Of a stretch of 64,000 nucleotides of DNA, positions 56,935 to 64,000 are shown piece by piece. Under the pieces are notes generated by a model, which made no database searches, was not told the origin of the DNA, and worked only from the letters and a program-made list of their open reading frames with translations. The stretch's first letter is position 1; the number at the start of each line of letters is the position of its first letter. A program made the position numbers and the translations under genes. The stretch is from Ensifer sp. PDNC004. GTDB lineage: Bacteria; Pseudomonadota; Alphaproteobacteria; Rhizobiales; Rhizobiaceae. The stretch covers positions 2,542,001 to 2,606,000 of the forward strand of contig NZ_CP070353.1 of assembly GCF_016919405.1 (NCBI RefSeq). The letters run 5' to 3'.

Positions 56935-57309
56935 TTGACGCCAGCGAAGATCAAGACTGCTGCCGCTGCAGCGCTATTCACGGCCACTATCGGTCTCGTT
57001 TCCGTTTCCGATAGCCATGCAGCCGGCGCCGGCTGCGGCGGCGCATCCTGGTATGCGCTGAGCTCCAAGACCGCGTCCGGCGAGCGCATGAATGCCGCTC
57101 ACCTGACGGCCGCCCATCGCAGCCTGAAATTCGGCACCAAGGTGCAGGTCACCAACAAGCGCAACGGCAAGAGCGTGATCGTTCGCATCAACGATCGCGG
57201 CCCGTTCATCCGCGGTCGCGTCATGGATCTTTCCAAGGCTGCAGCTTCGCAGATCGGCATGGTTCGCTCCGGTACTGCCAGCGTCTGCTACCGCGTCGTC
57301 AACTCCTGA
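56935..57309 (+). CDS. RlpA-like septal ring/peptidoglycan protein
   Basis: A 124-residue exported protein with a signal peptide ([21 protein letters not shown], cleavage near HAAG) and an RlpA-like double-psi beta-barrel: [59 protein letters not shown]. RlpA family proteins bind or cleave denuded glycan at the division site; the C-terminal SPOR domain is absent. TTG at 56935 is favoured because AGGGG lies 9 nt upstream; TTG at 56914 is an alternative. No ATG fits. Confidence 0.85.
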   Translation: MTPAKIKTAAAAALFTATIGLVSVSDSHAAGAGCGGASWYALSSKTASGERMNAAHLTAAHRSLKFGTKVQVTNKRNGKSVIVRINDRGPFIRGRVMDLSKAAASQIGMVRSGTASVCYRVVNS

Positions 57310-57445
57310 TCTTGAAATACTGCTACCCGGCCTGCGTTCGGGTGGATCTACTTCGCTAAAGGCCGTTCTCGGCGGTTAATCTTCTCCGCCGTCTTGCTCT
57401 TCGATGCCATCGCCGTTACCACGGCGAAAAAGGAGTTGATCGAAG

Positions 57446-58732
57446 ATGCGTTTGGGCGGCAGGCTCGCTGGAGCCATTGAGGTTCTTGAGGATATCGAAA
57501 AGCGGAAGCGCCCGGTCGCCGACGCGCTCAAGGATTGGGGCCTTGCCCACCGTTTCGCCGGATCCGGCGATCGCTCGGCGATCGGCAACATCGTCTACGA
57601 CGCCCTTCGCATGAAACTCTCTCACGCTTACCTCATGGACAGCGACAGCGCCTCGGCGCTCGGCCATGCGGTGATGTACCGCCAGTGGGGCTTTTCGCCA
57701 GAAAAGCTGGCCGCCGAACTCGATGGCGACAAGTTCGCGCCGGAGGCACCGGCCGAACAGCTTCAGGCCTTCAGGTCGCGCCGGATCGAAGACGCCCCGG
57801 CCCATGTGCAGGGCGATATCCCCGAATGGGTGCAAGCCTCCTTTGAAGAAAACTTCTCCGACGACTGGCTGGAAGAAGCCAGGGCGCTCGCCGGCCGGCC
57901 GACGCTGGACCTGCGCGCCAACACGCTGAAGGCGTCGCGCGCCAAGGTCCTGAAGGCACTCGAGCGCAGCGGCGCCGAGCCAGCAACGATCGCCCGCAAC
58001 GGCATCCGCATTCCCGCCGGCGAAGGCGCCTCGCGCCTGCCGAACGTGACCGCCGAGCTTTCCTTCCAGAAGGGCTGGTTCGAGGTCCAGGACGAGGGAT
58101 CGCAGATCGTCGCCGAACTCGCCTATCCGCAGGAAGGCGAACAGGTGCTCGACTATTGCGCCGGCGGCGGTGGCAAGACGCTCGCCATGTCGGCAGCGAT
58201 GAACAACAAGGGCCAGGTCCACGCCTACGACACCGACCGCAAGCGGCTTGCCCCGATCATCGAGCGGCTGAAGCGCGCCGGCACCCGAAATGTCCAAGTG
58301 CATGAATCGACCGAAAGCCTTGCGCCGCTCGTCGGCCGCTTCGACCGCGTGCTGGTCGATGCGCCCTGCACCGGCACCGGCACCTGGCGCCGTCGCCCCG
58401 ACACCAAGTGGCGGCTGAACCAGAAGAACCTCGAAGAGCGCATCTCCCAGCAGGAAGAAGCGCTGGCAAGTGCGGCGCAGTTCGTCCGACCCGGCGGCCA
58501 CCTGATCTACGTCACCTGCTCGGTTCTGCCTGAGGAAAACGAGGCGCAGGTCTACGGCTTCTGCGAAGACAATCCGGAATTCGAGATCCTGTCGGCCGCC
58601 GATATCTGGGCGACGCTGTTCGGCACCGACAAGCCGCAGCCCTGGTCGGCGGACATGAAGACGGTGACGCTGACACCCGCTTCCACCGGCACGGACGGCT
58701 TCTTCTTCTGCCTGATGCAACGCAAGGGTTAA
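57446..58732 (+). CDS. RsmB/NOP-family rRNA (cytosine-C5) methyltransferase
   Basis: A 428-residue SAM methyltransferase. N-terminal NusB-like helical region (1-150), then the SAM fold: VLDYCAGGGGKTLAMSA, DAPCTGTGTWRRRPD (catalytic Cys in PC) and YVTCSVLPEENEAQV (second Cys). The exact rRNA target (m5C967 as in RsmB, or other) is not assigned. AAGGAG precedes ATG 57446. Confidence 0.92.
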   Translation: MRLGGRLAGAIEVLEDIEKRKRPVADALKDWGLAHRFAGSGDRSAIGNIVYDALRMKLSHAYLMDSDSASALGHAVMYRQWGFSPEKLAAELDGDKFAPEAPAEQLQAFRSRRIEDAPAHVQGDIPEWVQASFEENFSDDWLEEARALAGRPTLDLRANTLKASRAKVLKALERSGAEPATIARNGIRIPAGEGASRLPNVTAELSFQKGWFEVQDEGSQIVAELAYPQEGEQVLDYCAGGGGKTLAMSAAMNNKGQVHAYDTDRKRLAPIIERLKRAGTRNVQVHESTESLAPLVGRFDRVLVDAPCTGTGTWRRRPDTKWRLNQKNLEERISQQEEALASAAQFVRPGGHLIYVTCSVLPEENEAQVYGFCEDNPEFEILSAADIWATLFGTDKPQPWSADMKTVTLTPASTGTDGFFFCLMQRKG

Positions 58733-58766
58733 GGCCTTTTGACGATCGGCAAAAGACACGCATCAG

Positions 58767-58783
58767 ATTGAAAGCGTTCTAAA
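58767..58783 (+). promoter_or_regulatory. Candidate Irr/ICE-like iron-control site
   Basis: ATTGAAA-GCG-TTCTAAA: the right half matches the ICE consensus TTCTAAA that Irr binds in rhizobia, and the left half matches four of seven positions (TTTAGAA expected). It lies about 140 nt before the imelysin start, in an AT-rich promoter-like segment. Not a clear RirA box. Confidence 0.35.
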
Positions 58784-58920
58784 CTATACACTTTGACACA
58801 AGTTTGCTTTTGGTTCATGAGAAGCGGGCTCGGCGGGGCTTTTCTCATGGCCTGACGGCTGAACGACGCCATGTTTTGCGGCGCGTTCGACGGCGCCGGG
58901 GGACGCAACAGGAGAGGGTC

Positions 58921-60201
58921 ATGACCAAGAAATTTTTCCGCGGCGCCGCGCTGGCGCTGATGACGGCGACCTCGGCGATGGCCCTGCAGCCGGCCCATGC
59001 CGCGACCGATGCCGCCGCCGTGGTGAAGCACTACACCGCCGTCGCTCACGCCAAGTTCGAAGACGCGCTGACGACTGCCGAAGCGCTCGACAAGGCGGTC
59101 GACGCGCTGATCGCGACGCCGAGCGAAGAAACGCTGAAGGCCGCGCGCGACGCCTGGAAGAAGGCCCGCAACCCGTACCAGGAAACCGAAGTCTACCGTT
59201 TCGGCAACGCGATCGTTGACGAGTGGGAAGGCAAGGTCAACGCCTGGCCCCTCGACGAAGGCCTGATCGACTATGTCGACCCGAGCTACGGCACCGAGAG
59301 CGACGAGAACGCGCTGTTCACCGCCAATGTCATCGCCAACAAGACGATCAAGATCGACGGCAAGGACGTCGACGCCTCCAACATCACGCCGGAATTCCTG
59401 GCGGGCACGCTGCAGGAAGCCGGCGGCATCGAGGCGAACGTCGCGACCGGTTACCACGCGATCGAATTCCTCCTCTGGGGCCAGGACCTGAACGGCACCA
59501 AGGCCGGCGCCGGCAACCGCCTCTACACGGACTACGACACCAAGGCCTGCACTGGCGGCAATTGCGACCGCCGCGCCGCCTATCTGAAGGCTGCGACCGA
59601 GCTGCTCGTTTCCGACCTCAAGGAAATGGTCGCCAACTGGACGCCGGATGGTGCCGCGACCAAGGCGGTCGAGGCCGACCCGAAGGCTGGCCTCGTCGCC
59701 ATCCTCACCGGCATGGGCTCGCTCTCCTATGGCGAACTGGCCGGCGAGCGCATGAAGCTCGGCCTCTTGCTGCACGATCCGGAAGAAGAGCATGACTGCT
59801 TCTCCGACAACACGCACAACTCGCACCTGCACGATGCGATCGGCATCCAGTCGGCCTATACCGGCGAATACACCCGCGTCGACGGCACCAAGATGACCGG
59901 CCCGTCGCTCTCCGAACTCGTCGCGGCCAAGGATGCCGCGCTCGACAAGGAGATGGCGGGCAACCTCGCAACCACGGTCGAGAAGATGCAGGCGATGGCC
60001 AAGCGCGCGGAAACGACCGAGTCCTACGACCAGATGATCGGCGAAGGCAATGCCGAGGGCAACGCCACCATTCAGGCGGCGATCGACGGCCTGATCGCCC
60101 AGGCAAAGACCGTACAGCGTGTCATTGCGTCGCTGGATCTCGGCACCGTCGAGCTTGAAGGTTCCGACAGCCTGGATAATCCTAACGCCGTCTTCCAATA
60201 A
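58921..60201 (+). CDS. Imelysin/IrpA-like iron-regulated protein (peptidase M75 family)
   Basis: A 426-residue exported protein with a signal peptide, MTKKFFRGAALALMTATSAM, ending near AHAATD. It is a two-domain helical imelysin fold with the GxHxxE motif GYHAIE at 177-182 (His179, Glu182), the proposed metal site. The imelysin family includes EfeO, IrpA and ICMP proteins of iron uptake. Preferred start is ATG 58921, after AGGAGAGGGTC. First gene of a three-gene operon. Confidence 0.9.
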   Translation: MTKKFFRGAALALMTATSAMALQPAHAATDAAAVVKHYTAVAHAKFEDALTTAEALDKAVDALIATPSEETLKAARDAWKKARNPYQETEVYRFGNAIVDEWEGKVNAWPLDEGLIDYVDPSYGTESDENALFTANVIANKTIKIDGKDVDASNITPEFLAGTLQEAGGIEANVATGYHAIEFLLWGQDLNGTKAGAGNRLYTDYDTKACTGGNCDRRAAYLKAATELLVSDLKEMVANWTPDGAATKAVEADPKAGLVAILTGMGSLSYGELAGERMKLGLLLHDPEEEHDCFSDNTHNSHLHDAIGIQSAYTGEYTRVDGTKMTGPSLSELVAAKDAALDKEMAGNLATTVEKMQAMAKRAETTESYDQMIGEGNAEGNATIQAAIDGLIAQAKTVQRVIASLDLGTVELEGSDSLDNPNAVFQ

Positions 60202-60211
60202 GCTGAAAAGG

Positions 60212-60239
60212 CGGGCCGCATCGACAAAGATGCGGCCCG
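60212..60239 (+). other. Intercistronic hairpin before the di-heme gene
   Basis: An 11-bp perfect stem, CGGGCCGCATC (60212-60222) with GATGCGGCCCG (60229-60239), and a 6-nt loop. There is no T tract, so it is not a classic terminator. The next bases, ATCCTCCTGAG, include CCTCCT, identical to the 16S anti-Shine-Dalgarno, and no Shine-Dalgarno precedes ATG 60251. It could stabilise or process the upstream mRNA and lower translation of the di-heme gene. Confidence 0.6.
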
Positions 60240-60250
60240 ATCCTCCTGAG

Positions 60251-61780
60251 ATGAAACTCGGCGCTTCCCGCCTTTACGCGCTTCTTCTCGTGCAAGCGCT
60301 TTCCACGGTCCTGCCCGCCTTCGCAGGCGATGGCCTTTTGACCGAACGCTCCGATCTCGACGACAAGGACCGCCAGCGCGTGCAGGCGGTGACCCAGCCT
60401 GCGACCGATTTCTCCAAGGCGGAAACCTTCGAGGCCATGTCCGGGGGTGCCGCGACCTCGATCGCGCCCGTCAATGCCGACAGTTTTTCGCAGTTTTCGG
60501 CCAACCTCACCTTCCAGGAGGAAGAGGGCTTCAAGCTCGGCAACGCGCTCTTTCGCAAGCTTTGGGTTTCCTCCCCCTCCTCCACCCAGGCCTCCGACGG
60601 GCTCGGCCCGCTCTACAACGCCCGCGCCTGCCAGAGCTGTCACCTGAAGGACGGGCGCGGCCGTCCGCCGGAGGGCGCCGTCGATACGACCTCGATGTTC
60701 TTCCGCCTGGCGCGGCCGCCCCGCGACGACGAGGAGCGGCGGATGATTACGGCGCACGAAGTGGTGAACTTCGGCGACCCTGTCTATGGCGCCCAGCTTC
60801 AGGATAGCGCAGTGCCCGGCCTTGCCGCCGAAGGCCATCTGAAGGTCAGCTACACCGAAGAGCCCTTCACCTTTCCTGACGGCGAAGCCGCGTCTCTGCG
60901 CCGGCCCAGCTATTCCGTCGCCGACCTTGCCTACGGACCGCTCGATCCGGCAACGACGCTCTCGCCCCGCGTGGCGCAGCCGATGATCGGCCTCGGCCTG
61001 ATAGAGGCGATCCATGAGGCGGATATTCTGGCGAACGCCGACCCCGACGATAGGGATGGTGACGGCATCAGCGGCCGACCGGCGCTGACGCGGGATGCCA
61101 AGACCGGCAAGCTTATGCTCGGCCGCTTCGGCTGGAAGGCGCAGAACGCCACCGTTCGGCAGCAGAGCGCCGATGCTTTCGCCACCGATATCGGCATCTC
61201 GTCTCCCGACGCCGACCGGCCGCACGGCGATTGCACCGCAGCCCAGAAAGAATGCCTGACCATGCCGACCGGCGAGCAGGCGCGCCTCGGCCCCACAGAG
61301 GCGCCCGACCCGGTGCTCAACCTCGTGACCTTCTACTCGGAGAACCTCGCCGTGCCGGCACGGCGCAAGGCGAGCTTTGCCGAAACGCTCCGCGGCAAGA
61401 AGGTCTTTTACGATCTCGGCTGCACCAGTTGCCACACGCCGAAATTCGTCACCCGCCGCGATGCGGTGGGCAAGGCGCAATCCTTCCAGCTGATCTGGCC
61501 CTATTCCGATTTCCTGCTGCACGACATGGGCGAGGGTCTTGCCGACGGACAGCAGGTGGGTGTGGCTACCGGCCGCGAGTGGCGCACGCCGCCGCTTTGG
61601 GGCATCGGCTTGACGAAGACCGTCAGTGGGCACACTTTTCTGCTACACGACGGACGCGCCCGCAATTTCACCGAAGCGATCCTGTGGCACGGCGGCGAAG
61701 GGCAGAAGGCCCGTGATGCCTTTGCCGCCCTTGCCGCAGGCGATCGCCGCGATCTCCTTGCCTTCCTGGAGTCACTCTGA
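60251..61780 (+). CDS. Di-heme oxidoreductase (DUF1111, MauG-related)
   Basis: A 509-residue exported cytochrome. The signal peptide is MKLGASRLYALLLVQALSTV with cleavage near AFAGDG. Two c-type heme motifs, CQSCH at 127-131 and CTSCH at 391-395, place it among di-heme peroxidase-like oxidoreductases annotated as thiol oxidoreductase/DUF1111. It lies between two imelysin genes, as in many alphaproteobacteria. An in-frame ATG at 60230 lies within the hairpin; ATG 60251 gives the better signal peptide. Confidence 0.9.
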   Translation: MKLGASRLYALLLVQALSTVLPAFAGDGLLTERSDLDDKDRQRVQAVTQPATDFSKAETFEAMSGGAATSIAPVNADSFSQFSANLTFQEEEGFKLGNALFRKLWVSSPSSTQASDGLGPLYNARACQSCHLKDGRGRPPEGAVDTTSMFFRLARPPRDDEERRMITAHEVVNFGDPVYGAQLQDSAVPGLAAEGHLKVSYTEEPFTFPDGEAASLRRPSYSVADLAYGPLDPATTLSPRVAQPMIGLGLIEAIHEADILANADPDDRDGDGISGRPALTRDAKTGKLMLGRFGWKAQNATVRQQSADAFATDIGISSPDADRPHGDCTAAQKECLTMPTGEQARLGPTEAPDPVLNLVTFYSENLAVPARRKASFAETLRGKKVFYDLGCTSCHTPKFVTRRDAVGKAQSFQLIWPYSDFLLHDMGEGLADGQQVGVATGREWRTPPLWGIGLTKTVSGHTFLLHDGRARNFTEAILWHGGEGQKARDAFAALAAGDRRDLLAFLESL

Positions 61781-62895
61781 TGCCCCGCACGCATACGCTT
61801 ACTCTCGCTTTTGCCCTGACACTGACGCCCGTTTTCCCCGCAGTGGCCCAAGAAGGAAGCGCGCTCTCGCCGCGCGTCGTCAACGAGGCGGCCGTGCCTA
61901 CGGTCATGGCCAAGGCCGTCGACGACTTCATCATCCCCGGCTACCGCAACCTCACGGAAAAGACCGCTGCCGCTACAAAGGCCACGGCCAAGCTCTGCGC
62001 GGCGCCATCACAGGCAACGGTCGACGGCGCTCGCACTGCGTTTTCCGAGGTGGTCGGCGCCTGGTCGGCGATCGAGGTGGTGAGGCTTGGTCCGGCGCTT
62101 GAGCAGAATCGCTTCGAGCGGTTCCTGTTCTACCCCGACCGCAAGAGCACGGGCTTGAAGCAGGTGCAGGCGATCATCTCGAAGAGGGACGAAAGCGCTG
62201 CGGACGAAGCCAAGCTCAAGGGCAAAAGCGTTGCAGCGCAAGGCCTCGGCGCGCTCGAATACGTGCTCTACGGCACGGGCGCCGAGACGCTTCTGAACAA
62301 GGACGGCGATTTCCGCTGCCGCTACGGCCTGGCGATCACCAAGAACCTCGACACCATCGCCAACGAGTTCCTGGCCGCGTGGCAAAAGCCCGACGGCATT
62401 CAGGCGGCCTGGAAACATCCGGGGCCCGACAATCCCGAGTTCCGCGACAACCGCGAGGCGGCCACCGAACTGCTCGGCATTCTCGTCCATGGCGTCGAGA
62501 CGGTAAAGGACCAACGGCTGAAGCCCTTCTACGAGGGCAAGGACGACAAGGGACATCCGAAGCTCGCGATCTACTGGCGCTCCAGCAACACCATGCCGTC
62601 GATCGCCGCGAACGTCCGGGGGCTGAAGACCCTGTTCGATGTGGCCGACATGCAGAGCCTGCTGCCGGAAGACAGCCGCTCGGTCGCGGGTTCGGCCGAC
62701 TTCGTCTTCAAGTCGGTGATCAGCATGGCCGGCAATGTCGACGGGCCGATCGACGCCGCCCTTGCCGACGAAGGCAAACGCGGCAAGCTCGCCTTCCTGT
62801 CGCTCAACGTTAACGACCTGCTCAACCGCCTGAACAACGATTTCGGCGGCGCGATCGGCCTTGGCGCCGGCTTCTCCTTCGCCGATGGCGACTGA
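61780..62895 (+). CDS. Imelysin-like protein lacking GxHxxE histidine
   Basis: A 371-residue exported protein with a signal peptide, MPRTHTLTLAFALTLTPVFP, ending near AVAQEG. It has the imelysin fold, but the motif corresponding to GYHAIE in its upstream paralogue reads GLGALE at 155-160, keeping Glu160 and losing the His. Start and stop overlap as TGATG with the di-heme gene, so translation is coupled. A fourth gene (DUF1513) usual in this cassette is not seen downstream. Confidence 0.87.
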   Translation: MPRTHTLTLAFALTLTPVFPAVAQEGSALSPRVVNEAAVPTVMAKAVDDFIIPGYRNLTEKTAAATKATAKLCAAPSQATVDGARTAFSEVVGAWSAIEVVRLGPALEQNRFERFLFYPDRKSTGLKQVQAIISKRDESAADEAKLKGKSVAAQGLGALEYVLYGTGAETLLNKDGDFRCRYGLAITKNLDTIANEFLAAWQKPDGIQAAWKHPGPDNPEFRDNREAATELLGILVHGVETVKDQRLKPFYEGKDDKGHPKLAIYWRSSNTMPSIAANVRGLKTLFDVADMQSLLPEDSRSVAGSADFVFKSVISMAGNVDGPIDAALADEGKRGKLAFLSLNVNDLLNRLNNDFGGAIGLGAGFSFADGD

Positions 62896-63000
62896 GAAAT
62901 CCGGCGGCCCGACCGGGTGTTGACAAGGACGATTTTTGGGCGCAAAGCGCTTCCCGTGTCCGCTCTCGCGGGCACGTTTCACCACAAGGACCAACTCCCA

Positions 63001-63054
63001 ATGAACCCCGACAGTCGAAGTCGAGCCTTCACGCTCACGACCGTCCGGTCCTGA
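63001..63054 (+). CDS. Putative 17-residue leader peptide of corA-like gene
   Basis: A mini-gene encoding MNPDSRSRAFTLTTVRS, with AAGGA 10 nt before its ATG. Its last codons lie in alternative hairpins: GACC (63039-63042) with GGTC (63047-63050), or CGACCG (63038-63043) with CGGTCG (63074-63079), plus CCTGAT (63050-63055) with ATCAGG (63059-63064). It ends 50 nt before the transporter ATG. The arrangement resembles translation-coupled attenuators of Mg transporters (MgtL, CorL), but no homology to them is claimed. Confidence 0.5.
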   Translation: MNPDSRSRAFTLTTVRS

Positions 63055-63104
63055 TTTGATCAGGGCTTCACGGCGGTCGGATGACTCGCCCTATGGAGCC
63101 CAAT

Positions 63105-64000
63105 ATGCTGCGCATCTTCAAAAGCCAGAACAGCCACCTCGTGCTTGTCGACATGCTCGATGGCATCGCGCTGCCGACCCCTGCCATCTGGTACGACCTT
63201 CTCAATCCCTCCTCCGAGGAGACGCGCCTGGTCGAGGGCCAGCTCGGCATCGAGATCCCGACCCGCGACGAGATGCAGGAGATCGAGCTTTCCGACCGGC
63301 TCTACCAGGAAGCCGGCGCGGAATTCATGACGATGACCGCAGCGGCCAAGCTCGACAGCGACTATCCGGTCAAGGTGCCGGTGACCTTCATCCTCAAGGG
63401 CACGACGCTGGTCACGGTGCGCCATGCGGACCCGAAGCCGTTCCAGACCTTTTCCCATCGCATCCAGAAGGCCAACGGCCAGATCTGCGAGAGCGGCGAA
63501 CTTGTGATGCTCGGCCTCCTGGAAGCGATCATCGACCGCACGGCGGACGCGCTGGAGCGCGCCGGCAGCGAGGTCGACGCGATCTCGCGCGAAGTGTTCC
63601 GCAAGACCAATGCCAGCGCTACCAAGAAGACGCGCAACCTGCAGTCGCTGATCGAGCAGATCGGCCAGAAGGGCGATCTGTTGACGGTCATTCGCGAAAG
63701 CCTGGTCAGCATCGGCCGGCTCGTCGCCTATCACGTGGCGCTCGAAGGCATGGGGCCGCGCAAGGCCGGCAAGGAGAGCCGTCAGCGGATCAAGCTGATC
63801 CAGCGGGACGCGACCTCGCTTGGCGACCACGCGCTGTTTTTGTCGAACAAGATCAACTTCCTGCTTGACGCAACGCTCGGCCTTATCAATCTCGAGCAGA
63901 ACCAGATCATCAAGATCTTCTCGGTTGCCGCCGTCGTCTTCCTGCCGCCGACGCTGGTCGCCTCGATCTACGGCATGAACTTCGGGGTAATGCCGGAACT
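63105..64000 (+). CDS. CorA-family magnesium/divalent cation transporter, 3' end cut by window
   Basis: The first 298 residues of a CorA family protein. Long cytoplasmic N-domain (1-265), a stalk helix region, and TM1 (FSVAAVVFLPPTLVASIYG) followed by the GMN signature in YGMNFGVMPE at the window edge. TM2 lies beyond position 64000. ATG at 63105 is chosen because GGAG lies 6 nt upstream at 63095-63098; ATG 63093 in the same frame is an alternative. Preceded by a leader ORF with hairpins. Confidence 0.92.
   Translation, partial: MLRIFKSQNSHLVLVDMLDGIALPTPAIWYDLLNPSSEETRLVEGQLGIEIPTRDEMQEIELSDRLYQEAGAEFMTMTAAAKLDSDYPVKVPVTFILKGTTLVTVRHADPKPFQTFSHRIQKANGQICESGELVMLGLLEAIIDRTADALERAGSEVDAISREVFRKTNASATKKTRNLQSLIEQIGQKGDLLTVIRESLVSIGRLVAYHVALEGMGPRKAGKESRQRIKLIQRDATSLGDHALFLSNKINFLLDATLGLINLEQNQIIKIFSVAAVVFLPPTLVASIYGMNFGVMPE

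Overview
The window is high-GC chromosomal DNA from an alphaproteobacterium. Gene content and order point to the Rhizobiaceae, most likely Sinorhizobium/Ensifer: an iolRCDEB inositol operon behind an RpiR-type regulator, the short rhizobial phospholipid N-methyltransferase PmtA next to dnaN and pyrF, a ugpBAEC importer, FzlA next to queG, and RIME-like palindromic repeats. It is almost entirely coding. I see no rRNA, tRNA, CRISPR array, insertion sequence or prophage. The genus is inferred from memory of families and synteny, not from a search.

Layout. 0-5 kb: end of an enoyl-CoA hydratase gene, mutM, ubiE-ubiB, an AaaT/YhhY-like acetyltransferase whose Shine-Dalgarno lies in a hairpin, and a small secreted protein. 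5-17 kb: mixed single genes (SDR, LysR, periplasmic ankyrin protein with a deaminase, MFS, DUF4239, an unusual CDF-type protein, ABC-F ATPase, GGEEF protein) and coaBC. 17-26 kb: class II amidotransferase, then the inositol block: a Gfo/Idh/MocA dehydrogenase and iolR-iolC-iolD-iolE-iolB, with matching operator/promoter blocks in front of the dehydrogenase and iolC. 26-37 kb: small regulatory and transport cassettes (GFA protein, HExxH protein, AraC+DMT+B3/4, prfC, dut, Lrp+DMT+NIPSNAP, two divergent LysE exporters) and cysK.

37-48 kb: SRPBCC protein, comM and gshB, then a glycerol-3-phosphate importer (ugpBAEC) translationally coupled to an EEP-family phosphodiesterase, then yraN-rsmI. 47-56 kb: dnaN, pmtA, an unusual histidine-phosphatase-fold protein, pyrF, DUF1330, an NDUFA9-like SDR, a 53-residue secreted peptide gene, uppP, and fzlA-queG-SDR. 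56-64 kb: an AT-rich regulatory region before an RlpA-like protein, an RsmB-type methyltransferase, a three-gene imelysin / di-heme oxidase / imelysin operon, and a CorA-type transporter cut by the window end and preceded by a 17-codon leader ORF.

No wholly new multi-gene system is evident. The best candidates for undescribed biology are small: the acetyltransferase leader hairpin, the corA leader peptide with alternative hairpins, the imelysin pair in which one copy has lost its GxHxxE histidine, the histidine phosphatase lacking RHG, the CDF protein lacking most canonical metal ligands, and the ugp-linked EEP enzyme.
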